In this document: in pieces, positions 43,044-55,212 of the stretch | How positions within the stretch are numbered: position 1 is the first letter of the stretch | How the letters are laid out: every line of letters begins with the position of its first letter | Source: Lumbricus rubellus | Taxonomy: Eukaryota > Annelida > Clitellata > Crassiclitellata > Lumbricidae | Length of the DNA: 64,000 nt | Reading direction: 5' to 3' | Assembly (NCBI GenBank): GCA_945859605.1 | Contig: OX243821.1 | Coordinates: 1,651,992 to 1,715,991, forward strand | Notes under the pieces: model-generated | What the model saw: the letters and a program-made list of their open reading frames with translations, nothing else | The model's database searches: none | What the model was told of the DNA's origin: nothing | Translations under genes and position numbers: made by a program

Positions 43044-43428
43044 CATGGGCGTCCGCAGGAATTTTTCTAGGGGGGCGCAAACTTCTAAATAATTGTCACA
43101 TGGTCTAAATTTAATGGGTGACAGTTTGAATTTCCATATTACCAGTTTGAATGTCCATATTACCAGTTTGAATGTCCATATTACCAGTTTGAATTTCCAT
43201 ATTACCAGTTTGAATTTCCATATTACCACGAGAGAATACTATAGCCTACCTATACGTTCTGCGCCCAAAGAAAGATAAATAGGTTCAACTTGTAGAAGGA
43301 ATCGATAATCACATTGAAAATCGCGTTGTAACAATCACAACAAAATAATCTAAATTTATGTGCGAACTATGCGAAAAATCCAGAGGGGCGCACTTGCGCC
43401 CCATTGCGCCCCGCTGTGGACGCCCATG
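43044..43428. mobile_element. hAT-type MITE with 20-bp internal tandem repeats
   Basis: 385 bp, ends CATGGGCGTCCGCAG and CTGTGGACGCCCATG, flanking 8-mers TATACATC and TAGACATC (7/8). Five 'ccatattaccagtttgaat' units lie at 43130-43220. Confidence 0.8.
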
Positions 43429-43432
43429 TAGA

Positions 43433-43433
<1 letters not shown>

Positions 43434-43485
<52 letters not shown>

Positions 43486-43531
43486 CCACCACCACCACCA
43501 CCACACCACCACCACCATCATCATCATCATT

Positions 43532-43607
<76 letters not shown>

Positions 43608-43608
43608 A
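43434..43608. repeat. (CAT)n / (CAC)n microsatellite
   Basis: About 175 bp of CAT triplets with a CAC block in the middle (43484-43515). It directly follows the MITE and its TSD (GACATC...). Confidence 0.98.
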
Positions 43609-44237
43609 TATGATTGTTATTATTAATTACTATTAATACTCATATTTATGGACCAAATAATTATAATAATTTTTTTGGCTATTATTCTTGTTCATGTAGT
43701 GTCGCTATTTCGTTATGTCGGCCTACTCGGCTTAGCGGAACCAAAGTCCTCCTAACAGGGTTGTCTTCAGTTTGCTTAAATTGTTTCACTAAACCTATAA
43801 TTATGTTGATAACTTGCCACACGAAGCAATAAAGTTTGAGGTTATAACAATAGCCATGGCCTAACCAGTGGGCTATATTATATAACTTGTGAAGTGAACC
43901 GTTATTAGAAAGACCTGTGTTTAAATTCTAATCTGTGATCTTTCTTGGATGAAATGGATACAGCGTAGCCTCTATGAGGCCCCACAGTGTGGTCTATACA
44001 CTACAGTCAATATACACAGGCCTGTCTAAATATGTTGATATTCCTAAATTATATATAAAAGAGACCACAATGATAGTAGCGTTTAGACTACACTGCGGCG
44101 CCCCATAGAGGGTATACGTTGAATCCACTTCATCCAAGAAAGATCACAGATTATAATTTAAATCAACGTGTGAAGTCTTGAATCAACCCTGGAAGCTTAA
44201 AGGATATTAAAGACTGAGACCGTATTGCTATGACATT

Positions 44238-44521
44238 TATGATGATGATGGTTCTCTGCCCCAAGGCAGGTCCTATGGCTTGCGCCACCTGGGGATGAGA
44301 TGAGTGATGTGGTTTCCCGTTGCCTTCCCCACAGACAATGATGGGTAAGCAACATGCCCAAGGTCGCTCCGCAGCAGCTTGCGTCACAGCGTCCCATGCG
44401 TGCTAGCTCGAGATATCTAAATCTCTAAATGTCAACTCCCAGCCCGGGGTTTGAACCGCAGTCCGTTGTATCCAACAGACGAATGCCGCTCTCGCTTACC
44501 GGTGTAGCTAACAAGGCCAGT
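44238..44521 (-). mobile_element. SINE family B in the 305-bp array
   Basis: Same family as 35691-35973. Head at the right end ('ttaccggtgtagctaac', complement) and (ATG)n at the left. Exact 9-bp duplication TATGACATT at 44229-44237 and 44522-44530. Confidence 0.9.
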
Positions 44522-44729
44522 TATGACATTACAGGCTATAGAAATCCGCAATAATGTATAAATGTCGCCATTAATAAACATTTTGTATATATAAATGAGA
44601 TTTCAACTATCATTGTGGTCTCATTTATATATAAATTAGGAATATCACCATATTTAGACAGGCCTGTGTATATTGAATGTAGTGTATAGACCACACTGTG
44701 GGGCCTCAATGCCTCATAGAGGCTACGCT

Positions 44730-46233
44730 CAGGGCCGGATTAACCAGTATGCCATGTCTGCCATGGCGGCGGGCCCCCCGCCGTCAGAGGCCCCCCCGTC
44801 CGTGACCAACAAGAATTTGTAATGTACACATTCCCATTTATTCAACGTCACTAAAAGGACAGTGATGTTTAAATTCATGTCAATTGCTGATTGGCTTTTA
44901 TGAAGGCAATCAATTGCCCCTATATACCTGCAATCTATAATCATGACTTTGTCGCTAATCCATACTTTTAAATAGAAGCATTGATGAGATGAAATAAAAT
45001 TGCATAAAGTTGCATTTGAAGGGAGCTACGGATAAATTTCGCTCTGAAACCTTTTGGCAATTTAGTCAATCGGTTAGCGCTTTCATTAGGATGGGCCAGT
45101 TAGGCCTATACATAGGCTATCTTAATAATTTTCAATAAATTAATAATTTTCAATTATTGATCAGAAATGCTACATGCAAAGAAGTTCAGAATGTGCTCAG
45201 AGTTTGAACGGTCTTCGATGTGCTGGATGCTGACAAGATTAGAGAATGGTTACTCGCATGGGAAAAGTCGTAATTATTTTGGTGGTTTAAAAGCTGCAGT
45301 AGGCCTATTTATTCTCTAATGGTTCTGTTCGCTATGTTGCGCAAGCAGTGGCGGCGCCAGCTATACAATTTCAGCAGGTCGCGACAAGGTCATGGGAGTC
45401 AAGGGCGGATCCAGGAGGGGCCAATCCGGCCATGGCCCCTCCCCCCATTTAGAAATGCCCATGTATCGTGCCCCCCCCATTTTGTTTCAGTGGCTGCTGA
45501 AATGGTATGATTTTCTCGAAAATTTGGCCGGATGACTAAAAAAAGGTCATCAACTTTTTCGGCGGACAAAACGGTATGATTTTCCCGAAAATTTGGCCGG
45601 ATGACTGTTTGCAAATTGCAGAGAATTTCGACTAAATCACCAAGTTCTCTTGCCATGGTGCAGAACACTGAAGCTCTTCAATCTACATTCCAAACGTTTC
45701 CATTGCTCTCCGTATGTAGGCCTATGCTACATGATGTGCCTGATGATATCCAACTGCAATGGTATGGTAAAAGATCTTAGACCCTTCAGCAAGCTGGCAT
45801 TGTTCAAGAATAATCTGCGGAGAATAATGGCAATCAAACACTTAACTGCAGTGTAACTTCTCAGTATTGAGAGTGATTCCTTGCACTTATCTTTCACTTT
45901 CAATTAAACTCTTGACCAGCTTGCACACTGCCATGAGTAGAAAAATGTGAACGACAGTTAATCGGTGTTTCATATAGGATTTAAACCGCTAGACTGAACA
46001 ATATCTACCGCATCGACGATTTTACACTCTAATGGTGCCGCTGAAAAATTACTTTTGTTTTTATGAAGCTACACATTATCAAGTTTGGGTTATGAAAAAT
46101 TATGGTCAATAATATTGGCATGCACTAACATACATGTAATTATGAGAGGAACATGGTGACGGAAGGTCAAGGTGGACTAAGGGGCCCCCGGAGAATATGG
46201 CGGCGGGACCCCCGAGAGCTTAATCCGGCCCTG
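44730..46233 (+). mobile_element. hAT element, degenerate
   Basis: 1504 bp, ends CAGGGCCGGATTAA and TTAATCCGGCCCTG, exact 8-bp duplication GCTACGCT at 44722-44729 and 46234-46241, inserted in a 305-bp unit. The right half holds a decayed C-terminal dimerisation domain. Confidence 0.9.
45760..45880 (+). pseudogene. hAT transposase C-terminal remnant
   Basis: 'FSKLALFKNNLRRIMA' and, after a stop, 'LLSIESDS' correspond to FSKLK.IK..LR..M...RL..L.LLSIE of hAT dimerisation domains. In-frame stops show it is dead. Confidence 0.6.
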
Positions 46234-47592
46234 GCTACGCTGTATCCATTTCATCCAAGAAAGATCATAGATTAGAATTTAAACCAACGTGCGGAATCTT
46301 GCATAAACCAAAAGCATATTGACTATTAAAGACTGATACCGTATTGCTACGACATTTCTGGCCATAGAAGCCCGCAATAATGCATAAATGTCAACATTAA
46401 ACATTTTTGTATATAGACGAGATTTCAACTATCATTGTGGTCTCATTTATACATAATTTATGAATATGACCATATTTAGACAGGCCTGTGTATATTGACT
46501 GTAGCGAATAGACCACACTGCAGGGCCCCCTAGAGGCTACATTGTATACACTTGATTCAAGAAAGATCACAGGGAAGGAGGGAAGGAGGGTGGGGCGGTG
46601 CGCGGGTTGTTGGGGAGCCTTCGGTTGAGGCTGGTTCGAGTCGACTAAAAGCGAAATTTATCAGCAATGCAGAGTACCCCACGCACACTGGGGGAGTCAA
46701 GGTGGACCGGCGTGTTAGGGGTCGGTGTGTCAGTGGGATGGGAAAATAAGTGCGAGTGGGGTGTAGAAGCGAGGGTATGGGATGAAGTGAAGTGAGGTTG
46801 TGTTGTAATCTTAAATTCCCCTATCTAGTATTATAAATTATAAGAGTCCAACGACATTAAATTATATTTATGTGAATCAGATTCTAACCATCTTTGTTGT
46901 GTCTTATAGGGCTATATTAGGCTATAGCCTATATAATTTATCAATATGACCATATTTAAACAGGCCTGTGTATATTGACTGTAGTGTATAGACCACACTG
47001 CGGGGCCCATAGAGGCTACGCTGAATCTACTTCATCCAAGAAAGTTCACAGATTATAATTTAAATCAACGTGCTAAGTTTTGCATCGGCCATAAATTATA
47101 GACTTCAATTTAAAGACTGAAACCGCATTGTTATGACATTTCAGGCCATAGAAGCCCGCAACAATGTATACAATGTCATGTAGCTATGATATTAAATATT
47201 TTGTATATAAACGAGATTTCAACTATCATTGTGGTCTCATTTATATATAATTTATGAATATGACCATAATTATAAGGGCTCGAGCATAGCCTACATGAAA
47301 AGAGGAATTTAATCTACGCCGAGTGTCTCATAATAATGACGACACTAATTATTAGGTCTCGATATAAAACTACTGAACACTTCATTGGGTGATTTGGTCG
47401 GTTCTGACCAAGTGGCGAATAATTTATCTGACTAGGTAAGCGGAAGTAACTTGTCAAACATGACCTTGCTACACTTAGGCCACCGGCTGAATTCCCAGCT
47501 TATACCTTCTCAACTACGGTGTCTGGCTTTGACGTCCTAGTAAGAATTTTGCAGTGCTTCACAACTTCTGCAGACTGCAGAGCACAGACCGT

Positions 47593-47741
47593 CATAGGTG
47601 CAATCACGTCCTAAAAGTTGGGGGGGGGACCATAATGAATCACGTCCTAAAAGTTGGGGGGGCCATAATAATAAAGTTAGGGGACCACTCAAAAGTTGGG
47701 GGGACGCGTCCCGTGGGTCCAATAGGGTGGTTGCGCCTATG
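47593..47741. mobile_element. Short hAT-type MITE
   Basis: 149 bp, ends CATAGGTGCAATCAC and GTGGTTGCGCCTATG, exact 8-bp duplication CAGACCGT at 47585-47592 and 47742-47749. 'ctaaaagttgggggg' is repeated inside. Confidence 0.9.
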
Positions 47742-47749
47742 CAGACCGT

Positions 47750-48620
47750 AATAATTTCTGTAAGCTCGCGAACCGCTAACTTAGAACTAATGGCGAGCAC
47801 AAACAAAAGCTAAATCCATTATAAAAAGGAACCTGAAATAAATCATGAAAAGACAATAATAGGGCTAGACAATTAGGTATTTGTGTCAATAACAAAAAGT
47901 GTCTCTAAAAGAATTTGTTCAATTTAGTTCACTATCTTTTTTGGCTTTGCTCCAACATAAATAGTTGCGTATTATTATTATTTTGAATAAGCTTACCTTC
48001 TCTCATTTTCGAATGCTTCAAACAACATGATATGCTATTCATTATTTAATTTTGAATCAGTTTAGAAAATGAAACAATCTACTTTCTGTAATGCTTGATC
48101 AGCCTTTACTTATTATTATCGTTCAGCAAAGTTCAACAAAATTAGATCTGAACTTGTGACCAGTAATGCGTATTAAAATTTACTGCGGTTTTTAGGTAAA
48201 TTATTAACATGAAATTTCGGTTTATTGATAAGTTACCGCATCCAAGTAAGTATTCATTTGAGCAAATATCTGATTCAATAGAGGAAATTCCAGTTTTCAT
48301 TGGGACAAATCCCTTGATTGCCTAAAGCTAATCATAGTGTATGACCAGCGGAAGCGAGCAGCTACAACGCTTTCATTACGAGACAAAGTTTAAAAGAAAA
48401 GTTTAATCATATTGTGCTTAAAATCAGCCTTTGGACCGTTACTTGAGTGACATGCAAAACTATCAGCTTCCACGTATTTTGTGGCCGAACTTCTTGAAAA
48501 AGTCATTGACGTTGATGAATTTAGCATTGCTGTTGAAAGAAACTTTTTCACTGAGAGGATGACTTCAATGCTCATAGCGGGAAGTGACCATTAACGACCA
48601 CCATTAACGACTACGTTGTA
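47750..48620. other. No gene seen
   Basis: AT-rich. A 61-codon minus frame at 48390-48575 is not recognised. Confidence 0.35.
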
Positions 48621-48630
48621 GCATCACCCC

Positions 48631-49314
48631 GGGGAACGGACATTTACCCCCCCCGGACATATTCCCCCCTGGACAAATTCCCCCGGACAATTACACCCCC
48701 GGACGTTCCCCCCTCCCGTTTTTGACTAGGACATTTACCCCCCCCCCCCCGGACAATTTCCCCCCTCTGTACATATTATAGGTTAGGCATCGTGAGGGTT
48801 GGTTAGGTTCAGGTTAGGCATCGTGAGGGTCGGTTAGGGTTAGTGATAGGGTTAGTGCAGTCATTCATTAACATAGGTTAGGCATCGTGAGGGTCGGTTA
48901 GGGTCAGGTTAGGCATCGTGAGGATCAGTTAGGGTTAGTGATAGGGTTAGTGCAGTCATTCGTTAACATAGGTTAGGCATCGTGAGGGTCGGTTAGGGTC
49001 AGGTTAGGCATCGTGAGGGTCGGTTCGGGTTAGTGATAGGATTAGTGCAGTCATTCATTAACATAGGTTAGGCATCGTCAGGGTTGGTTAGGTTCAGGTT
49101 AGACATCGTGAGGGTCGGTTAGGATCAGGTTAGGCATAGTGAGGGTCGGTTAGGGTTAGTGATAGGGTTATTGCAGTCATTCATTGATTAACATAGGGAC
49201 CCTTATGGGGGGGGAATGTCCTAGGTCGGGGGGGAAAACTTCCGGGGGGGGGGTAAATGTCCGGGGGGAATATGTCCGGGGGGAAAATGTCCAGGGGGAA
49301 AATGTCCTACATCC
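48631..49314. mobile_element. Foldback element with 9-bp TSD, copy 1
   Basis: 684 bp, ends GGGGAACGGACATTTACCCC and (inverted) GGATGTAGGACATTTTCCCC, exact 9-bp duplication CATCACCCC at 48622-48630 and 49315-49323. Arms are 'ggacat(a)tt(c)cccc' units. The core (48780-49195) is tandem 'ggttaggcatcgtgagggtc' plus 'ggttagggttagtgataggg' and 'gcagtcattcattaacat'. No ORF. Confidence 0.9.
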
Positions 49315-49392
49315 CATCACCCCCATTTCAGCGGGATACCATGTGCTTGCTCAGGGTCGTTCTTCACCCTCGGAATTCTAATGACCCATTGA

Positions 49393-50587
49393 CAGTGTTG
49401 TGCGTTACTCCTTACTAGTAACAAGTTACTTTTTTAGGTAACTATTGCAGTAACTAGTAACTTTTTTTAAAAAGTAACTAGTTACAGTAACTGATTACTT
49501 TTACCAGGTAACGGTAACTAAAAGAACAATAGTTACTTTCTCTGTTCTCGTTTGACGTATATTGTTGTGAGTCGAGCTCATTTCAAATTGCCCGGTCTTT
49601 AACTGGGCCTAAGTTGCCATCATTGTGAATATGGTAATAGCCTCTGCATACGACGACCCGGAATTAGGTCAGACGATACGAGGTGACCAATGCACTGACT
49701 GACCACAGTGCCATGAACACAACAAGCAGCAGACTAGCCAAGATAGGCTACACCAGTTAGATACGCCAGTTAGTCACTTATCTCGCAGGCTAGCCTAGCT
49801 CCAGGGCAACAAGAGCCCGTCTGTAATACTCCAAGATCAATTGAAACACCTTGGTAATACTCGGTATGATGTCCAGGTCCTTCCACTCATTTGTCATCGT
49901 AATTATAGGGGTGGGGGCGTGGGGTCTCAGCGCGTGTCAGAGTTTGGCGCTGTAACGTCGCAGGCCTAGTCGGGCAGGGCTGCTGACATCTGTTTATGTT
50001 CCGTCAGTCAACTGAATGGTGTGTGGGTCATTGGTGTGTGGAGGACTCTATAGTCTGTATAATTGAACCAAACAAGGAATGGGTGGGAGCAAACCCAAAT
50101 CCGCTGCCTGATCATTGGCAAACACCTTCTTCTATTCACCCTCTTACCTTCACTAGGGCGTCTGCTTATCTGTCGTTTTGGCGTCTATTGACCAAAGAAT
50201 TGTTGCAAAATGGGTCAAGTAGTTCAGTAAAAAAAAAATTATCCCGAAAAATTGGATTCCAAATTTGTCAATCCCTGGATTACGGTATTGTAAAGTGTCC
50301 GGGATTCCCTGGATCCAGAGTCCCGGCATTACATTCCCTAATAGTTACTTAGGCCTGCTTTTGCCATCCAGACTATTACTCTGGTGATTACATGCTGAAA
50401 GAACCAATCAATGAAATTGGATCAGTGGTAACTAAAAGTAACCATAGTTAATATGAAAAGTAACTGTAATCAGTAACTAGTTACTTTTTGGCAAAGTAAT
50501 CAGTTACAGTAACTAGTTACTTTGTGCAGTCCAGTAACTGGTTACTTTAAAACTGATTACTTTTAAAAAGTAACTAGCCAACACGTG
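49393..50587. mobile_element. hAT-type element with GTAACTAGTTAC ends
   Basis: Left CAGTGTTGTGCGTTACTCCT and right (inverted) 'cacgtgttggctagttactt', with extended arms of AGTAACTAGTTACTTTT repeats (49410-49540, 50430-50575). ~1.2 kb. The internal 118-codon frame at 49996-50352 is not transposase-like. No convincing TSD. Confidence 0.6.
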
Positions 50588-50896
50588 ACGGGGAGTCAAT
50601 GATTGACTCCCCATCATGCCCTTCTCAAGGTAGGCCTATAGCCTATAGAACCATATCTCGCCTTCTCTACACCTCCTCTGTTGGCTGGTGAGGTACAGCC
50701 AATGCAAACGATCGCCTCAGACTCTAACGCTTCTTTCAAAGAGTTCAGCGATTGTCTTATCTCCCATATCCCTACCAAGATGTTGTTTGATGTACCAAGA
50801 ATACGTCAGACTGTTGAAGAATATCATCTGGAACTTATGTAATATAATCCTGGGCCTGTTTCCACCTATTGTTTGTAAGACCATTGTGCGCAGCGC

Positions 50897-51473
50897 GGTA
50901 GCCGGACATTTAACCCCCCGGACATATTCCTCCCGTACATATTCCCCCGTACAATTACCTCCCGTACGTTTCCCACCGTTTTTGACTAGAACATTTACCA
51001 CCCCCCCCCCACCCGGACAATTTCCCCCTCTGTGCATATAGGTTAGGCATCGTGAGGGTTGGTTAGGTTCAGGTTAGGCATCGTCAGGGTCGGTTAGTGT
51101 CAGGTTAGGCATCGTCAGGGTCGGTTAGGGTTAGCCAAAGGGTTAGTGCAGTCATTCATTAACATAGGTTAGGCATCGCGAGGGTCGGTTAGTGTCAGGT
51201 TAGGCATCGTGAGGGTCGGTTAGGGTTAGTGGTAGGGTTAGTGCAGTCATTCATTAACATAGGTTAGGCATCGTGAGGGTCGGTTAGTGTCAGGTTAGGC
51301 ATCGTGAGGTTCGGTTAGGGTTAGTGGTAGGGTTAGTGCAGTCATTCATTAACATAGGGACCCTTATGGGGGGATGTCCTAGGTCGGGGGAAACGTCCGG
51401 GGGGTAAATGTCCGAGGGAATATGTCCAGAGGGAATATGTCCGGGGGGAAATGACCTACATTCGCTCAGCGTC
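50897..51473. mobile_element. Foldback element with 9-bp TSD, copy 2
   Basis: 577 bp, same arms and TTAGGG-like core as copy 1. Flanking 9-mers GCGCAGCGC (50888-50896) and GCTCAGCGT (51474-51482), 7/9. Confidence 0.8.
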
Positions 51474-51591
51474 CCAGACTTGGATATTGCATGCATGCAA
51501 ATAATATTATCAAAAAACAAGTCGCTGTAGAACTAATGGCCCCTTGTCAAACGAACTTACTTGTCGCATCATTTTAGCAGCTGAAACACGT

Positions 51592-52075
51592 GTGGCGCGG
51601 TGGTGTAGACCTAGTTGGTATACTCGTTGCCTTTTAGCCGGAAGGCTCCAGGTTAGAATCCACCGGGTTGGGTCCACTATCCCGAGGGTCCGCTTTTCCG
51701 AATGACCGCACTAACTTTATTCCTAACCCTAACCTGACCCAAACCGACTCCCACGACGCCACACTACTCACACGCGTCAAATAACTGATAATCTCCTCTG
51801 TTTGTTCACATGTAGTTATAGGCCTACGCAGTGACGGTGACCTCCACACTTTCGGAATAGCGGACCCTCGGAATAGCGGACCCTTGAAATAGTGGGTCGT
51901 TACCGAATCCACCTTAAGCCACGGCGTAGAGACCTTAGGCAAGTCCTTCTCTCACCAGCGCTCCTGCGTAAGACTCAGGTGCACATGGTGTGTCCGCGCT
52001 GTAGTCTGGAGCGCCTCTCGGTAGTGAGATTGAAGGACCGCTATTGCAAGTGCACATGCAAACAAACAAAACAAA
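51592..52075 (+). mobile_element. SINE family A, split by a MITE
   Basis: Head 'tggcgcggtggtgtagacct' and B-box region at 51650. After the insertion at 51665-51904 it resumes with 'aagccacggcgtagagacct' and ends 'ggaccgctattgcaagtgca'. Confidence 0.8.
51665..51904. mobile_element. MITE with 9-bp TSD and TTAGGG-like core
   Basis: 240 bp, imperfect terminal inverted repeats around 'ccactatcccgagggtccgc', exact 9-bp duplication GAATCCACC at 51656-51664 and 51905-51913. The core has 'cctaaccctaacctgaccc'. GG...CC ends like the foldback family. Confidence 0.75.
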
Positions 52076-52248
52076 CAAACCAATGGCATATATTATGCAT
52101 ATATATCTGGAATTAACAACATGTGTGGTTGCAATTAAATTAATGTTTCCCTTTGCCACTGATCTTGTGCATTCTGTGCACTCTTGTCTGTGATTTTACT
52201 TGTTTTAAATAAATAACTGTGGACACGCGGTCTTAGTCAGATTATGAT

Positions 52249-52877
52249 GGGGAACGGACATTTACCCCCCCCCCGGACATATTCCCCCCCGGACATATTC
52301 CCCCCGGACAGTTACCCCCCCGGACGTTTTCCCCCCCGTTTTTGACTAGGACATTTACCCCCCCCCGGACAATTTCCCCCCCTCTGTACATATTATAGGT
52401 TAGGCATCGTGAGGGTTGGTTAGGTTAAGGTTAGGCATCGTGAGGGTCGGTTAGGTCAGGTTAGGCATGGTGAGGGTCGGTTAGGGTTAGTAATAGGGTT
52501 AGTGCAGTCCTTCATTAACATAGATTAGGCATCGTGACTATCGGTTAGGGTCAGGTTAGGCATCGTGAGGGTCAGTTAGGATCAGGTTAGGCATGGTGAG
52601 GGTCGGTTAGGGTTAGTGATAGGGTTAGTGCAGTCATTCATTAACATAGGTTAGGCATCGTGACTGTAGGTTAGGGTCAGGTTAGGCATCGTGAGGGTCG
52701 GTTAGGGTTAGTGATAGGGTTAGTGCAGTCATTCATTAACATAGGGACCCTTATGGAAGGGGGGGAAATGTCCTAGGTCGGGGGGGGGGAAACGTCCGAA
52801 GGGGGGGGGGGGGGAAATGTCCGGGGTGGAATATGTCCGGGGGGGAATATGTCCAGGGGGGTAAATGTCCTACATCC
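52249..52877. mobile_element. Foldback element with 9-bp TSD, copy 3
   Basis: 629 bp, same structure as copies 1 and 2, exact 9-bp duplication GATTATGAT at 52240-52248 and 52878-52886. Confidence 0.9.
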
Positions 52878-52889
52878 GATTATGATGCA

Positions 52890-53600
52890 TTGGTGATTAC
52901 TAATTAGCCAATGGAGAAAAATGGATTAAAGGAGAGTGATTAAAGGAGAGATCTGAAATGGATTAAAGGAGAAGGCCCAGAGGAGGGAAGAGTGGCGACA
53001 TTGGACAACCGAACCTGCCTAGGGGCAGAGAACCAGAAGAAGAAGGTGATTAGCCATATATGCAATTGGCATTACTTCTGTCACTATGCAGTTTTGTGGA
53101 AAAGTCCGTGTTGTGTCCTCTCATCAACAGTGCATATTTGGATTAGATTTCTCTAGTTATGATCTCAAGCTGTTTTTATTTTTGTGAGTTTGTTCGTTAA
53201 TTTCCTTATGAGAATAACCCTGTCTTCTATTCATGGACACTATTATATTCCTACCTTGATTTAGTGAATATGTAGTGTAAGATAGGCCTAATTAAACGTT
53301 GCATAGATACCTCCGCCTGTGTGAATTGCACTCGAAGCAATATAAATAATCTGCATGTAGGGCCTATATATGTTTGTATCTCTACCTGTCTGCCTGGCTG
53401 TCTGCTCGCCCGCCCCTCTCACACCCACCCGCCCGCTGTCTGTCTGTCTATCTATACTGCCTGTCTTCCTGCCTACCTGTCTGCCTGCCTGCTTACCATA
53501 CCTCCCGTCCGACCACCAGCGTTCCTGGCCCCAGGACTGACATAAAATAACATTATGAACATTGAACAGACGCACATACACACACACTCACACATTCGAA
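52890..53600. other. No gene seen
   Basis: 53020-53042 resembles the end of SINE-B ('ggggcagagaaccagaagaa'). 53385-53510 is (CTGC/CTGT)-rich. Nothing coding is recognised. Confidence 0.4.
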
Positions 53601-54077
53601 TATACAGGCCAGGGCCATCTTATCCAGTAGGCACAGTAGGCACTGTGCCTAGGGCCTACGAACTTTTTAGGGGCCTACGAAATCCTGAGAAAAAATATTA
53701 AAATATAAATGCAGTGATTGGTCAATGACCGGAAAAACAAACAGAAAACGAAAACTTGCTAACTTTTTCAAGGCTAGAGTTAGCCAATGAAACAGTAACA
53801 TTAGCCAAGCTATATTGGCTCTAATCACTATTTCTTCAGATGATAACTCTAACATCTGAGGCTTAGATAGGGCGGATGTTCTCCCACTATGTGCGCCTCT
53901 GCATAGTTACTCTTCAAGAGGCGCTATATAAATCCTTAATTACATTACATGGGCAATGGGTTGGGTAAACCATACTATTTGTTAGGGGAAGTGTTAACTA
54001 TGGCCGGGAGCGCTACTGAATCTGTGAGCGGCGCTATATAAATGTTCAATTATAATTACAATTACAATCAATTACAA

Positions 54078-54480
54078 TTATATTATGTTAACTTTTCGGC
54101 TCTTTGCATGAATCGCGAAATCGCTTATAACGTCTTCAAATGTCATTTCTCGCATTAAGTCGTTTTCAATTGAAAGAAATGCAAGGGAGGATATTCGTGA
54201 CTGTCCCATCGTTGACCGAAGGTGATTTTTGATAATTTTCAGTTTCGAAAAAGAACGTTCACCTTCACAACTTGTTCTGAAGATAGAAATATAAATTTGA
54301 ATAGCAATATTGACATTTGGAAAACTGGAGACCTGCTTGTCAGCTATTTGTGACCTAATCATTTCAGCTACAGATTTACTATCTGCAAACATTCGAGAAA
54401 ACAAAAAGAAATTCGTCAATAAACGCATCTTCTAGATCACATGGATATAGGCCTATCTCAATTAATGCTTTTGCTCTAAT
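54078..54480 (-). pseudogene. hAT transposase C-terminus, left arm
   Basis: The minus-strand frame contains 'SSFPNVNIAIQIYISIFRTS', 'CEGERSFSKLKIIKNHLRST' and 'SLAFLSIENDLM', the dimerisation domain of hAT transposases and of domesticated ZMYM1-type proteins. The N-terminal zinc finger and most of the catalytic core are absent. Confidence 0.85.
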
Positions 54481-54825
54481 CACTATTTCTTCAGTTGATA
54501 AAGTAAATTGACATTTAAAATCAAAACTGAAATACGTTCACAAAACATGGTTTAGCATAATTTTAAGAAATAATGTAAATGTGTTGCAATTTGAATTAAT
54601 GCAGAGTTGAGTTGGATAGACCCTAGGGGCCTACGAATAGATCAATATGCAAAAGTGCCTAGGGCCTACGATGACCATAAGACGCAGGGCCGTCTTATGG
54701 TCGTCGTAGGCCCTAGGCACTTTTGCATATTGATCTATTCCGACTATTCGTAGGCCCCTAGGGCCTATCCAACTCAACTCTGCATTAATTCAAATTGCAA
54801 CACATTTACATTATTTCTTAAAATT

Positions 54826-55212
54826 ATGCTAAACTATTTCAGTTTGGATTTTAAATCTCAATCTACTTTATCAACTGAAAAAATAGTTATTAGAGCAAAA
54901 GCATTAATTGAGATATATCCATGTAATCTAGAAGATGCATTTATTAACGAATTTCTTTTGTTTTCTCGAATGTTTGCAGACAATAAATCTGTAGCTGAAA
55001 TGATTAGGTCGCAAATAGCTGACAAGCAGGTCTCCAGTTTTCCAAATGTCAATATTGCTTTTCGAATTTATATTTCTATCTTCAGAACAAGTTGTGAAGG
55101 TGAACGTTCTTTTTCTAAACTGAAAATTATCAAAAATTACCATCGGTCAACGATGGGACAGTCACGAATATCCTCCCTTGCATTTCTTTCAATTGAAAAC
55201 GACTTAATGTGA
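54826..55212 (+). pseudogene. hAT transposase C-terminus, right arm
   Basis: 128 open codons with the same blocks as the left arm ('CEGERSFSKLKIIKNYHRST', 'SLAFLSIENDLM', then stop). It mirrors 54428-54078. Only the C-terminal part of a transposase is encoded, so it cannot act alone. Confidence 0.85.

Larger units (their letters stand above)
43920..47290. repeat. ~305-bp tandem family, with one inverted unit, broken by insertions
   Basis: Units contain 'gaccacactg(c/t)(g/a)gg', 'catagaggctacgct', 'ttcatccaagaaagatcaca' and 'caggcctgtgtatattga'. The 'ccaagaaag' landmark at 44132, 46251 and 46556 is ~305 bp apart once the SINE and hAT insertions are subtracted. A further unit at ~47034 follows ~170 bp of foreign sequence. 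43920-44078 is in reverse orientation. Confidence 0.75.

Noticed and set aside
43434..43608. Poly-His coding region
   Set aside because: Pure CAT microsatellite without exon borders.
48780..49195. Interstitial telomere
   Set aside because: TTAGGG-like motifs are embedded in a longer ~65-bp unit within transposons with TSDs; no uninterrupted (TTAGGG)n.
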